From positions 6,027,001 to 6,091,000 of the forward strand of contig CM072908.1 of assembly GCA_037013685.1 (NCBI GenBank): a stretch of 64,000 nucleotides of DNA, in the 5' to 3' direction. Numbering within the stretch: position 1 is the first letter of the stretch; every line of letters begins with the position of its first letter. Below the pieces are notes generated by a model. It was not told the origin of the DNA, ran no database searches, and was given only the letters and a program-made list of their open reading frames with translations. Positions 20,940-33,234 of the stretch are shown piece by piece. The position numbers and the translations under genes are program-made. Source of the DNA: Acridotheres tristis (taxonomy: Eukaryota > Chordata > Aves > Passeriformes > Sturnidae).

Positions 20940-21975
20940 AGTAAAGCAAAGTGAAGGAGCTGGCTGAAGGGAGAAGCTAAAATAGGAAAATACTTGCCCA
21001 TGATACAGGAAATTAAATTAAACCTCAGAATAAATTCATGTGGCCACTTAACATGAGTTTCCTAAAAATAACGAAAAACCAACCAGACTCGATTAAATGG
21101 CAAATTGGAGGAGGTCGTTGGAGGTAAAAAAAGGTTCTTCACAAAATGGAAGTGGTATCTAAAAGCAGAAAATAAAAAAATCAGAAACTGTGGTGTGCTG
21201 AATGTGAAGCCATATAAGGCAGGCTGAGAGGAGTTTGAAAAATAACTTGAGAGAAGAAATTGTTTATCCCCCAAGTTTCCCCTCAACAAATGAGTATTGG
21301 GAAGTTAAATGTGCAGGATGCAGCCCTTGGGGAGAAGGGGGATGACTTCAGTGTCACCCCAAGTGGCCAAAGGGACTCCTGCCAGGGAGCTTTGCTTCCC
21401 AGGGCAGGGCTGGGAGACTGTTCTGAAGTGATGGCAGGAGAACTCCTATTTTACAATAAGTCAATAAAATGAATATTTGAGCCAGAGTAAATGGGACGAG
21501 CATCCTTTAAGAAGATCTCCCTGGGTGATCCAGGAGACTCCAGAGCAGTAATTTTAGAGGAAGGGCTCTCTTATGGATTAAAATCTGCTTAAAGAAGGGG
21601 AAACAAAGAGTCAGTTTTCCCACTGGACGGGGTCAACGTGAGGCTTGTGCTGGGTGATGTATTCATAAAGTAGAGAGGGGTGAGAATGGGAAGGCAAAGA
21701 GTGTTTGCAGATTATACAAAATTATTCAGGATGATAAAAACAACAGTTGTCTTGAAAATATTGCAAAAGGCTCTCATGACACTGGATAGCCCGGCTATAA
21801 AGTGGCAGATTAAATGTAGTCAGGGATGAATGAAAAGGGATTCAGATGGAAAAAATTACCCTAAACCCATGCATGCACAGTGGCAGTCTTTAAATTACTT
21901 ATTAGCATTTTGAGAAAGAGATCTTAAAGTCATTGTGGATGGCTCTTTGAAAGCATCAGCTCTGAACTGGGAAAG
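20940..21975 (+). mobile_element. Ancient CR1-type LINE body fragment (sense)
   Basis: Sense blocks match the old amniote CR1 type well known from turtles and crocodilians rather than the young avian 3' ends: GGAGGAGGTCGTTGGAGG, ATCAGAAACTGTGG, GCAGGCTGAGAGGAGTTTGA; then after a gap CTGGGTGATCCAGGAGACTC, GATGTATTCATAAAG, GTTTGCAGATTATACAAAAT, AATGGCTCTCATGAC-like, GTGGCAGATTAAATGTAG and AGATCTTAAAGTCATTGTGG. The middle and the frame are broken by indels and stops, so nothing is coded. The 5' edge is uncertain. Confidence 0.6.
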
Positions 21976-23906
21976 ACTGGGAAAGGGAGTGAAGATGCTT
22001 GTACAGGAGAAGTGCAGGGGAGGGGGGCTGCAGGAAGGATGCAGCCTGGGGAGGGAGGGGGCACAGAGGTGCATTGCACTGTGGGGGGTGTAAAGAAGAG
22101 GGTGATGATCCTTTATTTTATATTTTTTCCCTCTGTCTGGAGTTCTCAAGCAGAAGGTTTCACCCCAGGAGCAATGGACAGTGGAGGCAGGGAGGGGTGA
22201 AGCCCAGGGTGGGTACCAGGGGCGTGGGGTACCCTTGGTTCTGGGGTGCCCCTCAGTGTCCTGGTGCAGTGCTGGAGGTGGGATGGAAACCAGGAATGCC
22301 TTTGGCCCAGCCTCCCGTGGCAGATTGGTGTTTGAAAGGAAATGGGGAAAGGTTCCTCTTCTGAGCTCCCACACTGAATGCCCAGGCTCGGTGGGGTCCC
22401 ACTTTGGCTTTCAGGATCATCTGCAGCTTCCAAGGCAAAGTGCTGGGGAGATCCACACTGCTCTGGGTGCTCATGGCCTCGGTGAGCCCTCTGTGTCTGG
22501 GGACACCTTTAACCTCCCACAGGCTCTCCCATGGCCAGGCAAGGGGAAGGTCCCTTGGAAAACTCCTGTGGTGCTTTTGCCTTCATCCTCCTTGGAGTTT
22601 CAGAGCCAAGAGCATCCCGTTGGAATTGGGAGGAGAGGAGAGGAGCTTCCTTGAGCCCTGGGTTCACCTGGGGGGGCTGTTGGCTGTGTTGGGGGGTCAG
22701 CTGAGGGGGTTGGGGGTGGCCAGTGTGGCCTCTCCCTGGGCACAGGGGACACCTTGAGCCAGGCTGGTGCACCCAGGGCCAGACAGAGGAGCAGTGGGCT
22801 TGGCTGCTGGGCTCCTGGGTAGCCTTTGGCTGGCTCTGAGCCCCCAGCCCAGGAGAGGGGGGGCAGGTAAAAGGTTTGGGATCCCCTCTGCTCCCGGGCA
22901 GGCTTTGGGGACACGGGGACACCGAACTGCAGCAGGCTGGAGGACAAGCTGTGTCCCTGGCCGTGCCCAGCTGGGCTCTGTCTGGCCAGCAGCAGGACAG
23001 GTGAGTCCTGCTCCATGCCAGGTGTCATCCCAGCTCCCTGAATGTGTCCCCAAAGTGTGTGGAGCCCTGCTGGAGCCTGGTGAGCTCTGCTTGCATGTCC
23101 ATGTCGTGGCTTGGGGGCACCTGTGCTGGGAGGCTCCTGCAGCACTGCTCTGCTGAGAGGAAGGGGAGAACCAAGAAGGGTGAGGAGGGTCAGAGGGGCG
23201 GCTGGACCCTCCAAATCTTCTATCAGGAGCCTCTGTGAGCTGAAAAACTTCAGCAGAGGGATTTAGGAGACAGAAGGCATCTCCGTGCTGTGCAGTGCTG
23301 GTGCACAGGCTGTGGGTGAGGAGCACTGTGGTGAGACAGGGCAGGTTCTGCCTGTCCCAAAGTCTCTCAGGGAGGAGAGGACTGATTGGAACATTCTGCC
23401 TTGGAGCAGAGGACAGGGAGTCCATGGATGCTCCTTGGTCTCCAGGGCAGATCCTGCTCTTTGAGCCTCTCAGGAGGCCACTAATTCCTGCAAAGTGGCC
23501 ACTGAACCCGCACACTTTGGGCTGTGTGCTGGAGGGTGGGACAGGATGTGTGTGAGGACAGACCAGGCAGGAACGGCTGCTGAGGTGCCTCCAGGTGTGT
23601 GTGGTTGGTTTCACACGAGACAGGTGTGGGTATGGGGGTGTGTGTCCTCCCAGGACCCACATCTGCCTGCTTCCACTGCTCTGCACTCCCAGGCACGTGC
23701 TGGTGGCCCTGGCATGTGCTCCTGGGTGCAGCTGGCATCACCATTCCCTGCTATTGGCTCCCATCTCTTGCAGGTCATTGTCCCCACGTGGTGCCTCTGT
23801 GAGTTTGGCTTCAAGCCCTCCTCAGGAGATCCATCTTTGCTGCAAGTTTTGCTTTGGCAGTAGACTTTGGAGTGGGAGTGATGCCCCAGGAGGGGGACTG
23901 GGTCCT
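21976..23906. other. Intron 1, GC-rich unique sequence
   Basis: No repeat over 100 bp and no gene. Minus-strand open frames up to 329 codons have no domain and are Pro/Ser/His-rich from base composition. Confidence 0.5.
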
Positions 23907-24250
23907 AGAATCACAGAATCATTGGCTGCTTTGGGTTGGAAGGGACCTTAAAGCTCATCCAGTGCCACTCCTGCCATGGGCAGGGACACTTTCTTCTATC
24001 CCAGGCTGCTCCAAGCCCTGTCCAGCCTGGCATTGGACACTGCCAGGGATCCAGGGGCAGCCACAGCTTCTCTGGGCATCTGTGCCAGGGCCCCACATCG
24101 TCTCAGAGAGGAGTGTCTTCCTGATACTCGGTCCAACCCTGCCCTCTGTTAGTGGGAAGCCGTTCCCCCTTGTCCTGTCCCTCCATCCCTTGACCAAAGT
24201 CTGTTTCTTGGAGCCCCTTTAGGCACTGGAAGGCTGCAGTAAAGTCACCA
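23907..24250 (-). mobile_element. CR1 LINE 3' fragment, about 340 bp
   Basis: Antisense copy with full order of blocks: AGAATCACAGAATCATTGGC, GGTTGGAAGGGACCTTAAAG, GGATCCAGGGGCAGCCACAG, CCTTGTCCTGTCCCTCCATC. One of the better preserved copies in the window. Confidence 0.9.
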
Positions 24251-25208
24251 TGGAATTATGAGATGTGTCCAAAGCAGCTGTTTGTGCTCTTGAAGGGGAG
24301 TTGGAAGTGCTCTGCTCTGACAAATGCCTGTGCAGCTGGTTTGAGGCGAGGTGTGGCAGAAAGTCTGCTGAGAATCACGACTGGGCCACCCGAATGAGCT
24401 GGGTGCTGTGGAGGGGAGCTCACAGAAGCCCTGGGCCATGCCAAGGGGGTTTGTGCTGGCCAGGCAGCCCCCGGGCAGTGCACGGCACATGCTGGCAGTG
24501 AGCAGGGCTGGAGAACGCGAGGGTCACATCTCGCCGTGCCGAGGTTGTGATCGCGTTCCGTGATTTGCTTTGCTTGTAATCCTGTTTCCAGGCTCCACAA
24601 CTGCAGCTCAGAAACCTTCACAGTGAGCCTCACTTCATAAATCTTGGCCTTGTTTTACTTTTAAGCCTGTCTGGTATCAGGGGACAAAGCAAGCAGGAGA
24701 AATGCGTGACCTGGGGGCAGCGTGGATGGAGTGAAACAAGATGTCCCAGGCTGGATAGAGCCTGCAGGGATGGGGGCTGGCCAGCCTTGGGAAAGCATTT
24801 CCTGCGGATCTCTTCTCAGGGATCTCTCCTGCAGGATCCCAGCACCTCCAGGGCTGCTTGCACAGTGCCCTTGCAGGTGTCTGAGCGCTGGTTCCATGTC
24901 TCTTTGTAAGCACGTTGTGACACCTTTGCGGTAAATAGGAGCAGGTCTGTGGCTGCCTGGGCATTGCTCTGGGAGGGAAAGCGAGCTGGGGATGTTGTGT
25001 TTTCACTGCCTGGGGAGCAGAGAGCAGCTGGTGTCTGGACATGGGGAATGGCTGGTGGCAGGGTATTGATCACCCAGGGCTGCAGCGTGCTGAGAGGTGG
25101 GATGGAGGTGTCAGCTCTCCCAGGCTGGCTGCTGGTGTGGGGCTTGGATCAGGCAGAGCAGAGCAGAGCAGCCCCACCAGGGGATGTTCCCAGCCATGGA
25201 AATAGCTG
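24251..25208. other. Intron 1, unique sequence
   Basis: Nothing recognised. Bases 24,500-24,660 include TTGTGATCGCGTTCCGTGAT and an AT-richer tail that could be noncoding-conserved, without clear motif support. Confidence 0.45.
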
Positions 25209-25262
25209 CAAATGCCTGGATGGGCAAATGCCTGGATGGACAAATGCCTGGATGGACAAATG
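25209..25262. repeat. 16-bp tandem repeat, about 3.4 copies
   Basis: CAAATGCCTGGATGGR repeated with starts at 25209, 25225, 25241 and 25257. Confidence 0.95.
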
Positions 25263-25299
25263 CATTCCCCAGGCAGAGCCTGGAGCTGCCCTGTCCATG

Positions 25300-25450
25300 C
25301 CCTGTCCACTCCCTGGGAGTGTTCAAGGCCAAGTTGGACAGGGCTTGGAGCAATGTGGTCTGGTGCAAGGTGTCCCTGCCCATAGCAGGGTTTGAAAGGA
25401 GATGGTCATTAAAGTCCTTTCCAATCCAAACCATCCTGTGATTTAATGAA
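25300..25450 (+). mobile_element. CR1 LINE 3' fragment
   Basis: Sense: GTTCAAGGCCAAGTTGGAC, GGGCTTGGAGCAATGTGG, TTTCCAATCCAAACCATCC, terminus diverged (TGTGATTTAATG). Confidence 0.85.
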
Positions 25451-27929
25451 ACTTGGAGAAAGCCCCACTCCTTCTGCCTTGCAGGGGGATGGATTGTCCC
25501 GGGGGCTCGGGAAGGGTTAACTCGGGTGTGTGTCTGTGGGTGATGCTGTGTGGAAATCCCTTGACACAGAGCCACAGCAGAGCAGCGGGGCTGCCATGGG
25601 CTAGAGGGGACAGAGTGCCCAGCACCTCTAGGACTTGTGCCCATCCCCTGTCACCTTTGGCCAGCCGCAGAGTCTGGACAGCTGCAGAGCAGTCAGGAGC
25701 AGGGCAGGCATGGGAAGGTGCTAATTAGGATGTTGGCAGCATTAGCAGGGGTTGGTGTCTGGCTGGTGGGAGGTGTTGAAGAGGCAGCGTGGGCTCTGCT
25801 CCGTGTCACACTCGCTACACAGCTCAGGGCAGCAGGCAGCTCACAAGTCTGCAGGGGGGACAGGGCCAGTCAGGGCTGCTGGAGCCATCCAGGGCTAGGT
25901 GGGTGCTGCTTTGAGCCCACCTGGGCAGCTGGCTCAGAGCTGTGATGTGGCTTTGTCGTGGGGCTGCTGCGAGCATCCCCAGTGATGGGGAGCTGCCTGC
26001 TTTGTGTGGCTGTGCTGCTGCTGCACAGAACCAGCCCTGATACACCTGCTTTTCTCCTCCTTTTGGCTCCTCACCCTTCTTTTTCCATGGCTGTAGGTGA
26101 AATAGAGAGTAGAGGAGCTGCTCACATTGCTTTTGGGTTTTTTTTATATCTGATGTCAAACTTATGCCATCACATTGAATAGCTGCCATGAGATTTTGGT
26201 GTGACTGACACCTGTTCTGGCTTCAGAGCAGCAGCTTTTGATAGAAACAAATCCTCTGGAAATGCTGAGTTTGCTGTCAGCTGCTCGCATGTCTTGCCTG
26301 GTCCCTGTTCCCAGCTTTGGCTAAACCTTGCAGCACTCAGGAGTCTTCTGGTGCTCTGAGCAGTGCCTGGCTGGGTCTCTTGATCTTTTATGGTTTATGG
26401 GACAAGCGCAGGGTGCAGGCACACGCAGGTGAGCCTTTGCCAGGCTGGTCCCTCTGGGCTGCTGAGCAAGTGGCTGTGCCCATGTGGCAGGACACAGCTC
26501 CTGGCTGTGCACATGGCAGGGAAATGGGCACAAGCCAAAAGCTGAGCGGGCCAGCCCGACGGTTGCAGCGTTCCCTTTCATCCCTGGCTCTTCCTGGAGC
26601 CCATCCTTCCTTATCTGCGGCTGGGGCTGAAGTTCATCCTCTCCAGGCTGGGTCCCACGGTGCTCCTTTGCTTCTCCCCCACTTTCCGTTGGTCCCCACA
26701 AGGAAAGGTGGGGCTGCAGGGAGGGGAACTGGATTTTGGACCTGAAAGTCGGGGATGTGTGAGGGGACACTGCCAGGGGCTGTGGCAGGTTTGGGAGTAG
26801 CACATTTGGGACCAACAGGAGGGACCAGTGGAGCCCAGACGTCCCTGTGGTGTCTTGGATGGGATGGCAGGGGCTGCCCGTGGGGTTCTGTGCTGGGGGA
26901 GGCCAAGCAGGTCCCCCTCCATCAGAAACCTTGCCCTGTAATTTGGGTGGCCTAAATATGACCTGAGCTCCTGCTTGTGGGTGCTGAGCCCTTGAAAAGC
27001 TGAGCTGGTGTTTTACTGTGTGTTTGGGAGGTCCTCAGTGTGTGGGCTACAGAGGGAAGAGGGAAAAAAATGAGATTTGTGAGGTCAACCCTGGGTGTGT
27101 CATCCAGCAGCCCTGAAGTGCTCAGTGGCCAGAGGGGTGGAGAAGGGCTCAGCCCTCCTTGGGGGGTGCCAGCAGGTCGTGGGGCTGTGTGACATGCCCA
27201 CCCTGTGTGTCACCACCAAGCTGCCCATTTGCCTGTCAGGTCTGTGCTGAAAGAGGGAGCCCTGTGAGTGCACAGGCTCAGGTGATGCACCTGAAAGTGC
27301 TCTGCAGTCTCCTTCCCTTTGGTGGCAGGAATGTGCCATACACTCACCCAGGACTAAAATAAAGCTGCTGCCCAAATCCCATCCCAGAGAAAAGGCCCTG
27401 GGAGAGCACACTGCTGTCCTGGCTGCTGTGGTGGGCATGCTCAGGGAGGGGGTCTGAGGTGCTGGTGGATTTTATTCCATGCAGAAGTCAATGCTGGGCT
27501 TGCATAGTCCAGAGCTGGAACTCCTGTGGGCTGACAGGGGTGCTGAGAGCCCACCTAGGGTGGGTGTGGGGTGGCCATGAGGGAGATTCTGCATTTTATC
27601 AGGGAAGTGTCATGGGGGTGAACAGACAAACTGATGGATGAGTCAACAGAGCCAAAAAATAGAAATAAGGAAAAGGCAAACCTGGCTTCTCTTCCAATTC
27701 TATAAAAATAAAATGAAACAAACTTCATGCTCACATTGCCTGAAGAAATCCCACCCACCAGCAGTGCTGGGGAGACCCTGCTGGTCCAACTCACCCTCTG
27801 AGGATGCACATGTCCTGTGCTGTTCCCATCAATGTGTTACAGCTCTGCCCTTGCCCCAGCCCCCAGGCTTCTCCCTTTGCAGCTAAGAAGAGGGTCTGGA
27901 GCAGGGCCTGGCTTTGCTACAGATATTGT
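25451..27929. other. Intron 1, unique sequence
   Basis: No gene or named repeat. Overlapping chance frames up to 164 codons. Confidence 0.5.
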
Positions 27930-28970
27930 ACAGAATTTGCACACATATATACAGAATTTGCACACATACATACAGAATTAGCACACATATACACAGAATT
28001 TGCACACATTCATACAGAATTTGCACACATTCATACAGAATTTGCACACATATATACAGAATTTGCACACATACATACAGAATTTGCACACATATACACA
28101 GAATTTGCACACATACATACAGAATTTGCACACATTCATACAGAATTTCCACACATACATACAGAATTTGCACACTTATATACAGAATTTGCACACATAT
28201 ACACAGAATTTGCACACATTCGTACAGAATTTGCACACATACATACAGAATTTGCACACATTCGTACAGAATTTGCACACATACATACAGAATTTGCACA
28301 CATACAGAATTTGCACACATACACACAGAATTTGCACACATATATACAGAATTTGCACACATACATACAGAATTTGCACACATTCATACAGAATTTGCAC
28401 ACATATATACAGAATTTGCACACATTCATACAGAATTTGCACACATACATACAGAATTTGCACACATTCGTACAGAATTTGCACACATACATACAGAATT
28501 TGTACACATACAGAATTTGCACACATACATACAGAATTTACACAAATATATACAGAATTTGCACACATACATACAGAATTTGCACACATATATACAGAAT
28601 TTGCACACATACATACAGAATTTGCACACATACAGAATTTGCACACATTCATACAGAATTTGCACACATACATACAGAATTTGCACACATTCATACAGAA
28701 TTTGCACACATACATACAGAATTTGCACACATACACACAGAATTTGCACACATACAGAATTTGCACACATTCATACAGAATTTGCACACATTCATACAGA
28801 ATTTGCACACATACATACAGAATTTGCACACATTCATACAGAATTTGCACACATACATACAGAATTTGCACACATACACACAGAATTTGCACACATACAG
28901 AATTTGCACACATTCATACAGAATTTGCACACATACATACAGAATTTGCACACATATATACAGAATTTGC
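27930..28970. repeat. Minisatellite, about 50 units of 21 bp
   Basis: Unit ACAGAATTTGCACACATAYAT. The first 15-17 bp are nearly invariant; the last bases vary between TATAT, TACAT, TTCAT, TTCGT, TATAC and TACAC, and a few units are 17 bp (lacking four bases). A higher-order order is visible near the right end: short, TTCAT, TACAT, TTCAT, TACAT, TACAC occurs twice in near-identical form. Because 21 is a multiple of three and the unit lacks stops in many frames, three plus frames (397-438 codons) and several minus frames stay open as 7-residue repeats. No splice or start context supports coding. Confidence 0.97.
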
Positions 28971-30859
28971 CTGTCCTCCAGCACAGGGTTGGTGTGACCC
29001 TGTGCCAAGCCTGGGCTGCGATTTCCCACCCTTCCCATCTCTCTGCCTCCAAATCTCTCTTTCCCTCTCAGGCAGTTACATTTGCTTGCCCTTTGGGTGT
29101 TTTGGTGTGGGTGGGTTTGGTTTCCTGGGTCAGTGTCTGCTGGGATGTTGGGATGTCCTCTCCCAGGGAGGACTTGGCCCGTGCCAGGGACTGCAGTCTA
29201 AGTGACAGCCGTGGTAGAGACAGTGGGTGATCCACAGCTTGGAACATCTCCGTTTAGTGAGGCTGGCTCAAAATCAAGTGTTTTAACCAAGCAGCAAATG
29301 TTGCTGTGGGATTTCTCCGGTGTTTTAGGAGGGTGGTGGAGGGCTCTGTGCTCATCCTGGGGCTGCTTCTGGGAGAGGCAAACACTGAAGCCTGCAGCTG
29401 AGAGCGTGGCTTTGCTGCATCTCCTGCACCCACACCAAGCCCTGCAGGGGTGGTTACCCTTTGCCCTGCTCTGGGATGTGGTCAGAGCAAAATATTCACT
29501 GGAGATGTTTTATTTTGGTGTCTCAGGCCAGTGGGGGTGTGAGCAGGGATGCCCCACAGTGGGGGCTCACCAGCTTTAATACTTGCAGCACTTCTGTTGC
29601 CTGTGTTCACAGGGCTCTGGTGGGGATGAGACATGCTGGTCTCCATGGTTTTATGTGCCATGGGACTGTGCCAACAGTTTAATCACAGCTGAACCCTCAC
29701 AGAGCAACATAAAAAATGTTGTAGTTGGGATTAGGTTACCCATCCTTCCTATAAAAGACTCTATAAACAGTCCATCAAGCCCCAGCATTCCTGTGTTGGC
29801 TGTGAGGTCCTTTGCACTTAATGGGTCTGGCATTTGCTTTGACTAAGCCTTTTTTGGGGGAGGCAGTGATATAAAGCAGCCCCCAAAGAATGGGTTTTTT
29901 GCTTGCTTTAGTGGGGGAACCCAACTGGGCTGGCTTGGCAGAGGTGGTGTTGGATGTCAGAGGATGTGGCTGGGGAGGCAGTGGCTGGGGCAGCCTGACA
30001 AGCCCAGGAGCAGTGACAACAGCAGCTGCTCCCTCCCCGTCACTGGGGGCTTTCTCCACAGGGATTTGCTGTTTGCTGAGATGTCTGAGAATTTTCCCTA
30101 ATCCTGGGAAAGGACCTGGGATTTCCTCTCCCATCTCCCAGCACACTTCAGACCTGGCTTGTCTCTGCTGTAGCTGAGTAATGTCCAGAGTTAAAGCTCC
30201 CCAAACATTTTTAGAAACCTAAAGCTCAGTCTGGAGACCAAGTGGTCTCTTTCTAGCTACAGGTATGCTCACACCTTCACCTTCACCTTCCTCACCATGC
30301 CCTTCATGTATCATGCCAACTATGGAAGGGTTCCTAGTTTAACACCATCCATGGGACTTTCTTGAGGTGCTTTGAGTTTTGGGGAGCCAAAGGGGCAGGG
30401 AATGGATGGATACCCAGGTAGGAGACTTTGGTGGTGCTGAGGGTGTTCCTTATCCTGGTTGCTGATCCCTGAGGCAGGGGTGCACAGCTTGGTCATTCCT
30501 CGGGGCTGGTGATGCTTGGGACAATGCAGATGCTCCTGCCTGGGACAGTCATCTCTTGGAACGAAGAGCCCCGACCCTCCTGGCTGCCAGGCTGTCCCAG
30601 CTGTGGTGGCAGTCCTGTGGGTGACACCAGCCTGTTTGGAAAGGGACTGACGCCATGCTCTTGTTTCTTACACAGAGAACATCTGTTGGGTGGGAACTGC
30701 ATTTGTGCTGTGGTGCCAGAGCTGGGCACCAGGGGCTGTCCCTGAGCAGTGTCCCCCTGTCACTGGGACCATTGGAGCTTTTCCTGGCTGGTGCTTACAT
30801 CTCTCGAGCCACACCAGCTCCAGGGGCAGTTGCTGGAGGACACCAAGCTTTCCAGTGCT
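28971..30859. other. Intron 1, unique sequence
   Basis: No gene or repeat recognised; chance frames only. Confidence 0.5.
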
Positions 30860-31490
30860 TTTCACCACTGAGTTTAATTCATTTTAACGTTTTCACCCCC
30901 CCTAAATTTGCTTTGAAGACAATTTGAACAATTTAATCATTATCACAAAAATGGGATTTCTAATGTAAGCTGGAAGCAAATCCCCCCCAGTATCCTGCTG
31001 AGGGCAATTCAGTTCACCTGCCTGGCTGGCTGGTCTCAATCATCAGCCTGTCCTCAGAGGCCTTTTTCTCTCTGTTGTTACTATCTGGAGAAAATTAACA
31101 ACTGCATGAAAGTGGGAGCATTATTTTTTCATATGGTGAATGCCAAGGGAGGTGAATCCCATATCCTTCACTTAAGAATGCTCTGCAAGGCTGCAGGGGC
31201 ATTACCCACCTGAGCAGTGATTTCTTTCATCCCTCTCCATCGTGCAGCCTAAGGCAGAAATGAATCCAGGGCTGGTTCCTGTGGAGCCCACCGAGGTCCA
31301 GCACTGGGAACTATTGCTTGGATCCTGCCACCTCATCACTTCTTAACCCCTTTATTACCATAGTTTTAGATCTGGAGTGCAAGCAGTGGCTGGCACAGTG
31401 GCTCTGTTCCCCAGGCTGCCCTCACATCCCCTGATTCCAGCACTCACACACTCCCCTGCCTCGTGCACGGCTCCTCTCACCAACCACACT
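30860..31490. promoter_or_regulatory. Candidate conserved noncoding interval
   Basis: AT-rich, CpG-poor island with ATTTAATCATTATCAC, AAATTAACAACTGCATG, GCATTATTTTTTCATATGG and CTTTATTACCATAG. No simple repeats and no open frame. Suggestive of constraint by texture only. Confidence 0.25.
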
Positions 31491-31499
31491 TGTAATCTC

Positions 31500-31650
31500 A
31501 GTGAAGAATGAAATCAGATTTGTTTGACAAGACCTGTTTCTTGTAGAAGTATGTTGACTGGTGCTAATTATACTCCTGTTCTTTAATTCTTTATGATTGG
31601 AATTACATCAGCTTTTTCATTATTTCCCCAGAAGTGATTTCAAACTGAGC
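31500..31650 (-). mobile_element. Ancient LINE reverse-transcriptase scrap (antisense)
   Basis: On the minus strand the order is CTGGGGAAATAATGAAAAAG, CATAAAGAATTAAAGAAC, GTATAATTAGCACCAGTCAA, then ACAAGAAACAGGTCTTGTC and AAACAAATCTGATTTC. This follows an old amniote LINE RT segment whose protein reads Gln-His near the middle and Asn-Arg-Ser-Cys-Gln-Thr-Asn-Leu at the end; the latter survives here as Arg-Asn-Arg-Ser-Cys-Gln-Thr-Asn-Leu-Ile-Ser-Phe. The rest is eroded. Confidence 0.6.
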
Positions 31651-31862
31651 GAGACCTTGAGTGCCTGCCATTCCCTCACGTTGTAATCCTGGTGTATCCA
31701 CCAGACGTGACCCTTCTGCTCTGAGATGCTCTGCATTAGTGTCTTCAAGGACTTTCTTTTTCTCCAGGCATCCCCTCTTGGGCTCTTGCTTGCTAATCCT
31801 TGGAGTCTCTTGGGTCTGTCACTGTGAAATGTGTTGGGTTTTTTTTTTCGTTCTCTCTCTTT

Positions 31863-31902
31863 TGTCGTGGTTTAACCCCAGCTGGCAGCTCATCCCCACA
31901 CG
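31863..31902 (+). mobile_element. Possible endogenous retrovirus LTR stub
   Basis: GTCGTGGTTTAACCCCAGC plus TGGCAGCTCATCCCCACAC resembles the start of LTRs common in bird genomes. Only about 40 bp are left, abutting a CR1 fragment. No internal retroviral sequence is present. Confidence 0.3.
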
Positions 31903-31924
31903 GATGGAATGCACAGACAGCATT

Positions 31925-32092
31925 CCCTGGCACAGGCTGCCCAGGGCAGAGGTGGAGTCACCATCCCTGAAGTGCTCAAAGAGATGTGCATGTGACACCT
32001 GGGGACATGGGGAGCTTGGCAGTGCTGGATTAGGGGTTGGAGTTGATCTTGGAGGGCTTTTCCAACCCTGGTGATTCTCTGATCCCTTAGTC
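31925..32092 (+). mobile_element. CR1 LINE 3' fragment
   Basis: Sense: GGCACAGGCTGCCCAGGGC, GTGGAGTCACCATCCCTG, GAGTTGATCTTGGAGGGC and TTTTCCAACCCTGGTGATTC. Confidence 0.78.
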
Positions 32093-33185
32093 TATGGTCC
32101 AGCCCTGGAAAGTGTCCATGAAATGTCCACAGTTGTCCAGAAAATGGCCATAATGGTGACTTTGACCTCTGTCAGTTGTGTTCACTGAGACAGGAGAGGT
32201 GACAGAGGAATGGTGATACTCTCTGCAAACAATGCTGCCCAGGTTTGTTCCACTGCCCAGTTACTCCTGCAGACTTTGACCAGTACAGGAACCAGGCTGT
32301 GAAGTTTTCTTGTGGTTTTCTCCCAGTTTGATAGTGGCTTGTCCAAGAATTTGATTTTTCGTGTCTGTTGTGGAGGTGTCACACAGGAATTTGATGTGGT
32401 CACGGTTTCTTGGGCTTGTTTATGGAAGTGTCATCACTGAAATGGGCAGAAATGAAGATAAACGATGGCTGGGGCTTCTCCCACCTCCACAAGGCCATTG
32501 TCTGTGGAGAAAACAGCAGAGTTCTTTGGGCACCACGTGGCCCCATCACATCTGTTCCAACGTCTCAGTTATTTGCTAAATGCTTGAAAACGTGTGTGAT
32601 TTTGAAGGAATTCCAGCCAGACGTTCCCTGGCTCGTTAGTTATGTATGAGCTAAGGAATCCTGGTCACTCAGGGGAGGAAGCAGCCCTGTCCTCTGGAGG
32701 GCTGTGGAATAACATCCCTCTCTCCTAATAAAGACACAAACTGCCTGACCATGGCCACCCTTCACACCCCAGGAGCTGCAGTGAGGGAAGCTCTGACTGT
32801 GTGGAGAGTAAAAGAAAAAAAAAAAGAAAAAAACTCTGTTCATCACCCTGGGAGTGGATCAGGACTGAGGCAGGGCTCCAATCAGTGACACCACCTCCAG
32901 CCCTGGGCTGTCTCAATGCTTTTCTCTATGTTTCTATGAATTTTAAAACTTTTACTTTGCATTTTTTTCTATGTGCTGAAAAGAACATCATCATGACTTC
33001 TTCTTGTCTTCAGACATGGCTTTTCCTGAGGTTTCTTTTATTCACTTCCTGCCAGTCACAATAAAATACGGATTGTTCTTATTCTCCTTCCATTTCTCAT
33101 GCACTGCCTTTGTGTGTGTGGTTGTCACAAACACTTTGTTCCTCTGAGGCTGGTTTTGGTTGAAGTTATTTTCCTAGATTGCCTT
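32093..33185. other. Intron 1, unique sequence
   Basis: Includes an A-rich tract at 32,812-32,833 and an AT-rich stretch from 32,920. No gene; nothing else recognised. Confidence 0.5.
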
Positions 33186-33207
33186 TATATATATATGTAT
33201 ATATATT
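33186..33207. repeat. (TA)n microsatellite
   Basis: TA dinucleotides interrupted once by TG, followed by an A-tract and then a CR1 terminus. Confidence 0.9.
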
Positions 33208-33234
33208 AAAAAAAATAGTTTAAACTTTTTTTTA

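Noticed and set aside
27930..28970. CRISPR-like array
   Set aside because: Units are contiguous with no unique spacers, and the genome is a vertebrate.
27804..29230. Three 400-codon plus-strand frames and several minus frames
   Set aside because: Translation of the 21-bp array; reading frames shift with the 17-bp units and none has a coding context.
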